64,000 nt of DNA, taken from Xylaria sp. FL1777 (lineage: Eukaryota > Ascomycota > Sordariomycetes > Xylariales > Xylariaceae). The notes beneath the pieces are model-generated. The model saw nothing but the letters and a program-made list of their open reading frames with translations, did not search any database and had not been told where the DNA came from. The translations under genes were made by a program, and so were the position numbers. Positions 24,110 through 34,789 of the stretch are shown here, piece by piece. The stretch is taken from positions 186,991-250,990 of the forward strand of contig MU400549.1 of NCBI GenBank assembly GCA_022578965.1, read 5' to 3'. How positions within the stretch are numbered: position 1 is the stretch's first letter; each line of letters starts with the position of its first letter.

Positions 24110-26657
24110 ATGTCTTCGTACGTAGGCGATAGCAGTGGACGTGGACGCGGACGCTCTCGATCCCGGTCTCGTGATCGTGACCGGCAACGCGTCTCTGGGT
24201 CGCCTTCTATCGTGAACGCCGTCCGCATGCCCTCTCCTCCCGCCGGCTTCAGCTATGACGATGCCGGCCCTCGACGGTCTGCCTACGATTATAACCACAA
24301 CGGCCACCGAGACTCGCACCGCATAGCTTCTCCCACTCAGGAGTCGCGATACTATAGTCGCAGTCACGACGGTATTGATATGCCCACGATGCCTGACGTG
24401 AACTCGCGGTATTCTAATTCGAGTGCCCAAGAACCTCGCAGGTCAAAAGGTGACGTGGACATGGTGGAAGCCGTGCAAAACACACTGCGGCGGGGTGCCG
24501 ACGCATTTCTGCCTGCCAAATATGCATCCAAGCCACCAGCCTCGGACAGCAGCCGCGAGGAGAAGAAGAGCCGCAAGAAGGAAAGGGAGGAAGAGCATCT
24601 GGCTTACGGTAGCGTCCCGTCCTTGGCCAGTGCCAAACCGAGCACCCAGAACCATGAGCCTCCACAACCACAGTCGTCGCATAACTATAGTATGCCAGGG
24701 CAGTGGGTTTACGACAAGCCTGACGAGAAGCTGACATACTCAAGCGCCAATGCTCCTCTCTCTACACATACCTTACCCCATCGCAACTCCTATGGTGCAG
24801 ATCCTCGATCCTCGGCGCCCAATATACTAACGGCCAATCAGCCCTCGAGCTACGGCCGTAGGGATCATTCACCCAACCCTCAGGCCACCACACGTACGTC
24901 CACACTTAGTGTGAATACGGGCCACCATTCGGAATCGCTATCCTACAGCAGCAGCGGTGGCGCGCCGCCCGCATCTCCCCTCCTCGAGTCGTACCACGGA
25001 ACGTACCAGCAATCATCACCCATGCCCTCTCCGCTGCTTCTCGCCTCACACAGCCCCAGGACAAGCGGGGCTGATATTATCGAACCGCTCTCGCCCGGCC
25101 TCTCTGACGGTGAAAGCGGGGAGAGGAAGACGCGACGGCGGGCCCGGTTCTATGACCCCGAGGATGACGCGGAGCGTCTGTCACAGGCCCTCAAGGGCGA
25201 GCACCGAGCGCCCAAGACAGAGACGCTGATCGAGATTCTGCCGGGATTAACGCACGAGCAGGTGATGGAGCTGCGGTCGCAGTACAAGAAACTCGTCAAG
25301 ATCGGCCCGGACAAGCGCGGCGTGAACATCGCCAAGCACATCCGGCTACGGCTCAAGGACGAGGACCCCGTGCTCATGAAGGCCTGCTACGCCACGGCCC
25401 TCGGCAAGTGGGAGTCAGACGCCTACTGGGCCAACTTCTGGTATCAGGGCGACAAGACGCGACGCGAGCTCCTCATCGAGAGCCTCATGGGTCGCACCAA
25501 CGACGAGATCCGCAACATCAAGGATGCCTTCTCCGACAAAAAGTACAAAGACTCACTAGTGCAGTGCATGAAGACGGAGCTCAAGGAGGACAAGTTCAAG
25601 AAGGCTGTCTTACTTGTCTTGGAGGAGCGCCGCATGGAGGACCGCGACGCGCACGGACGCCTATTGCCCATCAACCGTTCACTGGTTGAAGACGACGTCG
25701 AGGCCCTGTATAAGGCGGTTCGCGCGGAGAAGGGCAGCGAGAGCGCCATGATTCAGATCGTGCTACTCCGTAGCGACCAACATTTGCGCGAAGTGCTCAA
25801 ACTGTATGAGAAAGTGTGCGATAGCAACTTCGCGCGGGACGCGCTTCGAAAGAGCACGAATCTAGTCGTAAGTTCAAAACTGCTTTGTTTTATCCTGTGG
25901 AGGTTCAGTTATTTAATCACTACATGTCTTTCTTATCCGATTTATTATTACAAGTTATGAATGTGCAAAGCGCAAAAAACACTAGACCGACCAGGCTAAC
26001 TCACGGCCACTTCTTTCATAGGGCGAGCTACTAGCACACATCCTCAACGGCATCATCAACAAGCCCGTCCGAGACGCGCTACTCTTGCACCACGCGCTAA
26101 CGGCATCCAAGAAGGATGGCCTGCGCCGCGAGCTGCTCATCAGCCGCCTCGTGCGCTTCCACTGGGACCGGCAACACCTCGCAGCCATCAAGAAGGCTTA
26201 TCGCGAGCGGTACCACGAGGACCTCGCGGAGGCGGTGCGCGAGGGCACGAGCGGCGAGTGGGGCCTATTCTGTGAGCAGCTCGTCGTCACGCGCATGCCC
26301 GACGAGGTCAAGCGCTTCGAGACCATCGACAAAGTCGCTTTGGCGCGAGTCCACGAGCACGAGGATCGCGTGCGTGATAGGGAGAGGGAATTGGATCGCG
26401 AGTACGAGAGGCAGAAGGATAGGGAGCGGGAGGAGAGGAAGAGAGAGAAGGAGAGGGAAAGGGAGAGGGAGAGGGAAAGGGAAAGGGAAAGAGAGAGAGA
26501 ACGAGAGAGGGAGAAGGAAAGGGAGAAGGAGAAAGAGAGGGGAAGACATCATCATCATAGCCATAGGAGCAGTGAGGGATTGTTGGTCGTCAAGGATTCT
26601 AAGCATAGGGATCATAGCCGGAGTCGGGAGCGGAGCAGGAGCAGACGACGGGAATAG
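24110..26657 (+). CDS. annexin-family protein with long disordered head and charged tail
   Basis: Probable membrane- or lipid-associated protein. Two exons, 24110-25867 and 26022-26657, joined in phase 0 (GTAAGT donor, GCTAAC branch, TAG acceptor; intron 154 bases); about 797 residues. The ATG at 24110 (MSSYVGDSSGRG) is chosen because the open frame reaches back only to a GTG at 24095. Residues 1 to about 340 are Ser/Pro/Arg-rich. From about 345 four annexin-like repeats follow, with elements such as LIEILPGLTHEQVMELRSQY, LIESLMGRTNDEIRNIKDAF and LLISRLVRFHWDRQHLAAIK. The classical GxGT calcium-loop residues are not evident, so calcium binding may be weak. From about 702 the chain is an Arg/Glu repeat, then a His cluster and an RS-rich end. 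It fits the long fungal annexins (ANXC4-like). Confidence 0.82.
26452..26545 (+). repeat. purine-only GAGAGGGAAAGG-type repeat in the annexin tail
   Basis: Tandem AGGGAG/AGGGAA hexamers, almost pure purine on the plus strand, encoding alternating Arg-Glu. The sequence could fold as a charged single alpha-helix at protein level. It is also a likely site of length variation. Confidence 0.85.
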
Positions 26658-27196
26658 GAGGGAAGTGGGGGATATCTTCTTGGATGACTATATTGAATGA
26701 ATTTCTTTTTCTTTGCCTTTTTTCCTTTGTTCTATATTCGAAGTCAGGAGAACTGGGAAACGAATGCCTGGATTTGATTTTCATCATGAGGCGAGAGAGG
26801 GACAAAATGAGACTGCATGATAGGTTCGACAAGTAAAATGCATGATAGATACCGAGGTAGATATTGGATTGATAGTTGGACACTTGGTTAGCTTAGCTGA
26901 GTCACAATTAGCAAAAGATTGCATTGCGAGATTACATATTCACGGCCTGTTATATAATTCATGCTGACCAGATGTCACTGCGGCGGGAATCCGATATTAG
27001 ATACATGTACTTGCTAGTGAGAATTTATTTATGATCAATGAATCTATTGGTCATGTGCCACTTTTTATACAGTGCTACATCTGCTCCAATAGAATAACAC
27101 AGATTCTCGCGCGCTGTGGTGAGAAAATAATATAGAGGTACATAGGTCCCCCAACCCTCAGTAAATTAAGGTCAGTACCTATATGTCTGGCACAGA
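26658..27196. other. convergent intergenic region
   Basis: Lies between the ends of the annexin gene (plus) and the phytoene desaturase gene (minus). It is AT-rich, as expected for 3' untranslated regions and terminators. No gene seen. Confidence 0.6.
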
Positions 27197-29023
27197 TCAT
27201 CGCCACCTTGAGGAGCTGAAATACAATGGTAGCAGATACAAAATTATACCGAGAATAAGCATTAACATTGCGAATAAAATCGAGTCCTGAAATGGCAGTC
27301 GTATCCTATCCAATTTCCCCGTCGTGGAGTTCTGCGGCGTGCCGTGGTCGCGGATTAAACTCGGGCGACCCCTCCACGGGACGGCCATCCGCATGTCGTC
27401 AAGGATCTGCTCGGCGGTGATTTTGGACCCCGCGAGCACGATGGGTACTCCGGTGCCGGGGTGCGTGCTGGCGCCGACGAAGTAGGCGTTCCGGAACCCT
27501 TCCGCCCGCGTCTTTGGGCGGAAAGCCAGCACGTTGAAGAAGCTGTGGCTCAGCCCCAGGATAGAACCCTTGTCGAGGTTGAACTTGGCCTCCCAGGTAA
27601 ATGGGTCGTTGATGATCTCGTGTGTTATGGCTTGCTCGAGGTACGTACATCCCGTTCGCGCCGTGATAGTCGAGAGGACCGCCCGTCGCGCCCGCGATAC
27701 TAGCGTGCTCCAGTCTTGCTCCCGTGGGATCCCGCTCTCGCCGTTGCTTTCGGTCCCAAAGCCCTTGGATTCGAGTAAATGGCCAACAGGCACCAACACG
27801 ATGATGGAGTCGCGGCCATCGGGCGCGGCGCTAGGGTCGATGCGACTGGGCACGTTGACGTAGAAACTTGGCTCGTCGGGCAGCGTCTGACGATCGAAGA
27901 TGGCGTCAAAGGATTCGCGGTATTCATCGGCTAGGAAAATGTTGTGCGTCTGGAGCTCGGGAATCTTCCTGTCTAGGCTCCAGTAGAAAGAGATGGAGCT
28001 GCAAGAACCGTCTTTTCGACGAAGCTGCCTGCTGTATTTCTGCGTTTGCAGTGTCGTCTGAGGAAATAGGTTGCTGTAGGCGTATACCAGGTCTGCGTTT
28101 ACCACCACAACCTCTGCCTCTACTATCTCGCCGCTTTCTAGCTCTACACCACGTGCCGTCTTACCATCCGGATGTGTCAAGATCTGCATCACGGGCGTAT
28201 TGAGTCGATATCTGACACCTAATCTCTCTCCCACTCGCTGCAACGCCGCGAGCACAGTCTGGAAACCGCCGCGAGGGTACCAGATGCCCTCGGCAAGCTC
28301 TGTATACTGAAGTAGCGAGTACGTAGCTGGCGCATCGAAGGGGCTCATGCCCATATACATAGTCGCAAACGTGAACACGCGACGCAGCCTCTCAGACCAG
28401 AAGTAACGGCTCGCTCTGTTCCAAATACTATGGAGCGGGTGAAGTTTGAGCCCCGCGAGCACGAACCTGGGCGTCGCAAGTTGCCATAGACTAGTGAAAT
28501 TGCGGCTCAGCACCTTGGACACGCTGAGCTCATAGTGCGCGTGAGCCTCCTGAAGCCAGCTGAGATAGCGGACGAATCCGTCCTTGCCTTCCCATCGCTC
28601 GATCTGCGTCTTCATGCGCGCGAGATCCGTCGTCAGCTCGAAGTTCTCGCCGTCGGCGAACCAGACGTTGTAGTTTGTCGGGCACTGCAGCAGCTCGACG
28701 CCTTCGGCTTCCAACGTCGTGTCGAGGTCGAAGAAGGCCTCCCGGAATAGCTTGGGCAGCAGTAGGAGCGACGGGCCTTGGTCAAAACGGTGGCCTTCGT
28801 GCGTTATGAGGCTGCAGCGGCCACCTGTGAACGAGTTCTTTTCTAGCACTGTCACGGAAAACCCTGCTTTCGCCAGTCTTGCCGCGGTTGCTATGCCACC
28901 GGCACCAGCGCCTAGTTTTCCATGTTAGCAAGCATGAGAAAGGATATGACATCAGATGATTGTCATGGTTCAGGAACAAAGCTTACCGATCACAACTACT
29001 TTTTTCTCTGGTAGTTTCTCCAT
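27197..29023 (-). CDS. carB: phytoene desaturase (carotenoid desaturase, carB/al-1 type)
   Basis: FAD enzyme that introduces successive double bases into phytoene, giving lycopene-type carotenoids; membrane-associated. Two exons: 29023-28987 (MEKLPEKKVVVI plus one base) and 28911-27197, with a 75-base intron (GTAAGC donor, GCTAAC branch, TAG acceptor). The join rebuilds the dinucleotide-binding fold VVVIGAGAGGIATAARLAKA. About 583 residues, the usual size. It also shows FTGGRCSL after the first beta-alpha-beta unit and the C-terminal desaturase signature FVGASTHPGTGVPIVLAGSK, then a hydrophobic C-terminal anchor (SILFAMLMLILGIILYLLPL). It lies 770 bases downstream of carRA on the same strand. 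The number of desaturation steps cannot be read from sequence. Confidence 0.95.
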
Positions 29024-29792
29024 AACAGGTAGTTATTCGGTCCGGCGAATAGCGTTCTACAAGATGAGGCTTAGTTTAAATGTGAGACTCAGAATGAGAA
29101 GCAAAAGAGCACAAAACAAGAATATCTGCTTTTAGCGGACGAAACTGGAGAGAAACAACAAGTGTACGATAAGTCACGATACTTATTACATATGTATGTA
29201 TCAAGTAAGGTAACCCCGGTGTTCCTGTATGTTATAAAAAGACACCGATCTCCCAGAGAGATATTGGAGACTATGATCGAGCGTTGCGCTAGTACTCATC
29301 GATATGCAGCGTATATCCCAGGCGACTGCAGCTAGCATGTACCTAGACATGGCCATGTTATTATAGCTTCGAGTAGTTTTAGGCCTCAGGTCGTCATGGT
29401 ATCTGACTATTTCGAGTACCTGCATGTGCTATGCGGGTGAAAGCTACCTTTGTTCGTGTCCGATAATCGATGATTCATCACTACATATAGCCCAGCCCAG
29501 CTTGATTTACCCCCACGCCGAGGTATCTAGTTTATCTTTTGTCCATTTTTTCTGGTATATTCTATATACCGCATTATGTTATATCCTGAATTCTTGGGCG
29601 TATCCGATGATGATGTTCCTTCCCGGAAGTTGCACTTTCACCAGCATCATGAACACACGATATATAACGTTATACTGGCATTAGATAAATGGCGGATTAT
29701 TAATCCAACATCTCCTACTATCGAAGTATCAACAATTATCAGTACTGAACATTACCCTTGAACAAATATGGCTCTAATACTCAAGACGATCT
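29024..29792. promoter_or_regulatory. carB promoter region with paired GATC sites
   Basis: Region between the carRA stop and the carB start. Two GATC cores lie 28 bases apart at 29247 and 29275, the second as GATCGA, about 225-255 bases upstream of the carB ATG. White Collar photoreceptor complexes in Neurospora bind imperfectly repeated GATC-type elements. Function here is inference. Confidence 0.35.
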
Positions 29793-31680
29793 TCATGATG
29801 TCGCAAGGTTCTTCCAAGCGACCCAGAGGCGTCTGGAACGAGGAACGGTCGCTCGCCCCCTTTTTGTCTTAGAAGGAACACCGCAGTTGCCTCGGAGAAC
29901 GCGGCCAATTTCCATATAACTTTCCACTGACACTATAAGAGGGCCTCGAATCTCGTCGGGTAATAAATTCATTGTAGACCTTGATTTATCATATTCCCCA
30001 AATGCAAGGTCCAGCAGCTTCTGCTTGAGTACCTCTGCTTTAGGTTGTCTAGGATTATTCAAAATGTCTTGAGGGGTCAAGTTCTCTTCACTGAGCCAGG
30101 TCGTTGGTAAATAGACACGGCCCATCTCGGCATCGACTTGGATATCGCGAGCAATATTGACATACTGAAGCGCATACCCCATAGTTGTAGCGGCCTCGAT
30201 GAGTCTCGATTCTTCGTCCTTAGGCAGCTTTACCGAGCTATGATGAAACACCAACCAGAGACATAGCTCACCAACAGTGCTCGCAACCCGGCTTGCATAA
30301 GTTTGAATGTCGGCTTCATCCTTGATGGGAAACTTGGCGTCAGTGAAGGCGAGATCCATACTGAACCCTTCTAATAATCCGTAGAGTGGTCCGCTTGGAA
30401 GAAGCCTAGTAGGTAAAAGCTCTAGTGCTGACTGCGTAGGCATAGGAAAGTTCTTCTCGACATAGCTGGCGACGTCGGTTGCCGACGGCGATCCATACGC
30501 CAGATCAAGGTACCTAGTGAGTTTTCGTATCCAAGTCAGCGCTTCAGCTTTGGTTCGAGCGTCGTCTATGAGATCGTCCGCAATTCTGCAAAATGAGTAT
30601 CTGAGATATAATTAGGTCCCGCCGTGAAACCATTCAAGTTGTGGACTCACAATAATACCAGGTCGATACGAAGGGCCCCAGGAAATACAGCACTAGCAAG
30701 GTAGAAACTTCGACTTTTCTTGCGGAGTGTGGTAACGGCCTCTCTGATGCCTCTAACCCGTTTCATGTCATATTTCGCCGGGTCTGTGAGGATTCCTTTG
30801 ATGAGCGTGCCGGGAGATACTCGTCTTGACACTCCAGGAAACATTTCGGGAAACGTATCGAAAACTGCCATGCCCCTATCGAATGCTGCTAGGCCGAAAA
30901 CGATCAGCGTGTTTGTTACCAGGAAAAAGACAGCTTCTTCCAGATCGAGATTTCCCCATAGGCACCATCCAAGCTTCGTTCCTGATTCGATGGCCCATGT
31001 TCCTCGTCCTAGAGCGAGCTCGTCGACAATCCACAGGTAAAGTGTAGGTAAACATATTGGGATCGCGATGCAAGCAAGAGGCAGCTTAATCAAGAAGTAG
31101 CCCGAAAGTGTCCATGTAAGAAGGAGAAAAGGACAAGCCCAGATCAAAATGAGACCGAGATAAGTCCCTTCTCCCCCCTTTTTAACAAGAATACAGCCCG
31201 TAATAATAGCAACAGACAGTAGGAACTGGCCAGAACCTCTGATTCGCCGAATGGCTGGAGATGACTCTTCACGGTTCGTGAGAAACTGAGCATGTAAAAC
31301 AGGCTTGTTCAATAAAATGTATAATAGTGTCGTGATATACGTTTGTATAATGAAAAAGAACAGCTCTTCAGCCGGTATTCCAAAAAGTCGAGGTCCAAGG
31401 ATAGCATCTGGAGGATATGACCAAACACCGTGCCGTATTAAATATGAATCCCAAGGAAGAGTCGCAAAGAATGCTACTAGAATCAAAACTAATGTCTTAT
31501 ACAGATCCAATCGACTAAGGAGGGGTCTTAGGATAACTGTCAAGACACCAGCGAGCGGGACAGTGTATACGAGGTGCCTGGTAATAACTATCAGTTACCA
31601 ACTTTTAAATCACTAATTACATTAAACGCTTAGTGAACGTGACTGGGGCCGGCTTACACAAAGGCATATTCATAAGCCAT
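29793..31680 (-). CDS. carRA: bifunctional lycopene cyclase / phytoene synthase (carRA/al-2 type)
   Basis: Membrane enzyme that condenses two geranylgeranyl diphosphates to phytoene and cyclises lycopene-type ends. Three exons: 31680-31658 (23 bases), 31577-30651 and 30585-29793; introns of 80 and 65 bases with GTAAGC/CAG and GTGAGT/CAG sites. The joined protein is about 580 residues and begins MAYEYAFVHLVYTVPLAGVL. The N-terminal half is a chain of membrane helices with the two cyclase repeats (PAEELFFFIIQT and LEEAVFFLVTN). The C-terminal half is a trans-prenyltransferase: RKKSRSFYLASAVFP, first Asp-rich motif DDLIDD just after the last splice, and second motif NIARDIQVDAEMGRVYLP. The three exons are needed to restore the start and the first Asp motif. 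Confidence 0.95.
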
Positions 31681-33076
31681 GGCAGGGGATATCGACGTCC
31701 CAAGGAAAGAAGATGGTTGACTCTCCGACGGCAAACAGGAGAGGAACCTCGTCGGCTAAGGTTCACATTTCGTCAAGTGGCGCATGTTTATTATAAGGTT
31801 TAGGTTCACGAGAGCTAGCGGGGGAACAAAGGCTACGCATCATACAATATCGATTGCTGGACCCCCGATGCTAGTCGGGTTCCGTCCCGTCGCGAATCGC
31901 CTAGCAACCACTCTCTGGCGCAGGTCCAAAAACTTAGGCCAATAGAGTACCTGCTTTAAACGGCTGACAGGACGATGCCTAATAAGTTCATGAGATCATA
32001 GATTTTATTTCCCACATAGGAACTCGCTCGATCCACAGTTTGCCTATGTCTAACCCGATCGCCAAGGCGGGCTGTAGCGGGTAGGCCAGATCTTGCAACT
32101 AATTTAGACTCCTTTTAGCTGAAAATAGACTTTCAGCTACTAGATATCTAGAGCGTCATCACACCGCGTGTAGACTCCAGGATAAGATTAGCTAAAACAA
32201 ATTGGTCTTGCCATCATTGCTAGAAGACTCTAGGAAGACTTATATAGGTAGACTCATCTAATCATGGATAGGGCTATATTTTGTCCATAATACCATGAAC
32301 AAGACGTATCCGCGATCACAATTCGCACATAGATGTCTCCTTTATTGCTAGCTAGAAACGGACTTAATTTTGAATCCCTCATCAAATTCATTCATTCATT
32401 CATTGTGTCATTCACCCATCTCTCGCAAGTATACCACAACACTTATCCAAGCTTTGTCCAATTGATATAGTGAATAACCATTTTTTGTGTGTTCCTCTCG
32501 ACTATGATGGTCCAGCATTAGTAACCCGAAAGTATAATCTCGAAACTTCAATAAGAACAATGAGTACTTTCATGATCCAGGATTATTCAGCAGTGATTAC
32601 ATAGAAATATGCCCAGATTCTGAGCATAGTTACTTATTCATAAGCACCCAGTTCTTACAGTAGCACTGAACTTCCGTAGTAGTGACTTTTCTGAGATGTA
32701 GAGGTGACTTATGAGCGTGTAGAACGCTTGAGTAGAGATAGTAAATCAAAAGAAAAGAAATTTCCGCTTACGCCGTAGTAATTCTTCCTTCGTGATTTAC
32801 AGTACCTAGTCACTTTTTTGTAAGCGTTGCGATCTATGCGTAGGTACTACAAGAATGAGATATGATAGGTATTCTCATCAATCAATCATTGATGCGCATG
32901 AGATATACCTTATTAGCTCATAAATGCATTAATACCATAACTTCTAGTCAGAGCATACATACATATGTCTACTTGCATGCGTTATCATCAAAGAGGTGCT
33001 ACCGAGGTCCCTACCGATTCACCACCATCATCGCGAGAAGTCGGCACCATAGCCAGCAAGCTGGCTGGCCTTCAAC
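31681..33076. promoter_or_regulatory. divergent promoter between carRA and the thioesterase gene
   Basis: A 1.4-kb region shared by two divergent genes. Four GATC tetramers fall within 99 bases at 31994, 32030, 32057 and 32089, about 310-410 bases upstream of the carRA ATG, where fewer than one would be expected by chance. This is the pattern expected for a White Collar-bound light element, but binding is not shown. An (ATTC)n run lies at about 32389-32404. Confidence 0.4.
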
Positions 33077-34069
33077 ATGCTCCGATCAACGCAGCGCCTG
33101 TGCTGTCACGGCGTCGCGAGGCCAATTGGTCGGTTATCACTCCTCGAAAACACCTCCCCAAGCCGTTGGCGCGCCACCATAATAGCACAGACTCATCCCA
33201 AGAATCCTCAACCGAGGAACTTCACGATATCCCACTCGTTCCGCGCCGGGCCCTTCAAACCGCTACCACAAGCACAAGACACGCCGAGCACTGCCGCGAC
33301 GCCTACGAGCGCCACAGAGACATACCCGGACAATGTGTCGCCACCGTCTAGTCCGGAGTCCCCAAAGGCCCGACGAGGCTTCTATTACGCGATGTTCTTC
33401 TTCCTCTTCGGCGCAACAATGGGGTCGCTGATTGGCGAACTTGTGACGCCGAGGCCGCTGCCAGCCAGGGGCTCCGACCTAGAGCTCGAGAAGCAAGGCG
33501 AGATCCAGGCCGAGGGCGAGGCGCTGGCCATCGTGCAGCAGCTGTCGGAGGACCCGGCGTGGACGTCGTGGGACGCGTACAGCGGGGTCGAGGCGGCAGC
33601 GAGCCAGCCGCGCCTCACGTCCGGGCCGATGGCGGGGGCCGCGGGGCTCGCGTTCCAGCGCGTGTTCCACAACGCCGGCACGGGCGAGGTGGTGTCGGTC
33701 GTGTACTTCGGCACGGGCCTCACCGGGTTCCCGAGTCTCGTGCACGGCGGCGCCATCGCCACCGTGCTCGACGAGTCGCTCGGCCGCTGCGCCATCCTGC
33801 GCTTCCCCAGCCGCACCGGCGTCACCGCCCAGCTCGACATCTACTACGCCGCCCCAACGCTGGCCAGAAGGTTCTACGTCATCCGCGCTACCCCCTCCGT
33901 CGGGGAGGACGACGACGTCGTCGGCGAGGACGGCGTCAGGAAGGGCGACCGCAAGGTCTGGGTCCACGGCAGCCTCGAGACCTTGACGGGCGATGCCCTT
34001 GTTCAATCCTGGGGCCTGTTCGTGGTGCCCAAGGCGTACAAGCTTCGACCGCTCGCCGAGGGTTTCTAG
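33077..34069 (+). CDS. hotdog-fold (PaaI/THEM4-like) thioesterase, membrane-anchored
   Basis: Predicted acyl-CoA thioesterase. Single exon, 330 residues, with ATG at 33077. The N-terminus is basic, Ser/Thr-rich and poor in acidic residues, as in a mitochondrial presequence. A transmembrane helix sits at about residues 102-121 (FYYAMFFFLFGATMGSLIGE), followed by a helical linker. The hotdog domain occupies about 180-320 and has the family motif LVHGGAIATVLDESLG, with HGG at 223-225 and the Asp/Glu pair at 232-233 positioned as in catalytic hotdog enzymes. The second half is much more GC-rich than its surroundings. Mitochondrial inner-membrane anchoring is inference. No evident link to carotenoid chemistry beyond the shared promoter. 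Confidence 0.85.
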   Translation: MLRSTQRLCCHGVARPIGRLSLLENTSPSRWRATIIAQTHPKNPQPRNFTISHSFRAGPFKPLPQAQDTPSTAATPTSATETYPDNVSPPSSPESPKARRGFYYAMFFFLFGATMGSLIGELVTPRPLPARGSDLELEKQGEIQAEGEALAIVQQLSEDPAWTSWDAYSGVEAAASQPRLTSGPMAGAAGLAFQRVFHNAGTGEVVSVVYFGTGLTGFPSLVHGGAIATVLDESLGRCAILRFPSRTGVTAQLDIYYAAPTLARRFYVIRATPSVGEDDDVVGEDGVRKGDRKVWVHGSLETLTGDALVQSWGLFVVPKAYKLRPLAEGF

Positions 34070-34789
34070 ACACTCGAAACACTATGGGGGAAGTTTACAG
34101 GGGTGGATATAAGTCCCAGGCCAATCGGAGGCTTATTGGTAGACATACACATATACACAAAGCGAAGCTGTAGAGTAGAATACATGTTTCCCGCCTTTGT
34201 TTTGGCGATCTGGCCGGTGTATGTTGAGGACGGAGGAGACGTATGATGCAATGACAAGGACGACACAAAATCAAACGGCGTCTGGGAAAACTTTGGTATG
34301 CATTTTCTCAACAGCTATCGGCACTAAGGGATTATCTAGTGATATCGAAGTATATTCTTACGTTAACAAGATATGATATGACCCTGAAACAACATACTTG
34401 TTGTGATAGCAGTCCGCTGGTTGCAGTGAGAAACTGAATGGTGTTTCTACCAACTGTCTCGAAGTATAGGCACAATAAGAACAGATAAAGCACTAGAGTT
34501 AACAAACTCTATTCACATAGCCTAGCACTAGCTTATATAGTTGATTGATGATTGAAAGCTTATTGATATTTTGGTTATGGTAGTTTGCCATCTCCTGAAT
34601 AGGACACGCTCTAATTGTAACCAATATCGGTATTATATAGCAACCCAACACGCTAATCCAATAGAGAGTTTTCTGAAATATTACCTACACACACTCATAA
34701 ACCATTATTTGCAGACACAAGCTCCAGATAGGGGTCCCTGCTAGTAAAACCCCATGCTGAATGATCCTAGCCCCAACTTGCACGTTATA
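34070..34789. other. convergent intergenic region
   Basis: Lies between the ends of the thioesterase gene (plus) and the cryptochrome gene (minus). AT-rich, no gene seen; presumably 3' untranslated regions. Confidence 0.6.

Noticed and set aside
26116..26700. 194-codon frame overlapping annexin exon 2
   Set aside because: Shadow frame; the annexin frame has repeat homology and matched splice sites.
33559..34173. 204-codon arginine-rich plus-strand frame
   Set aside because: Out-of-frame shadow of the GC-rich thioesterase exon; very high Arg content is an artefact.
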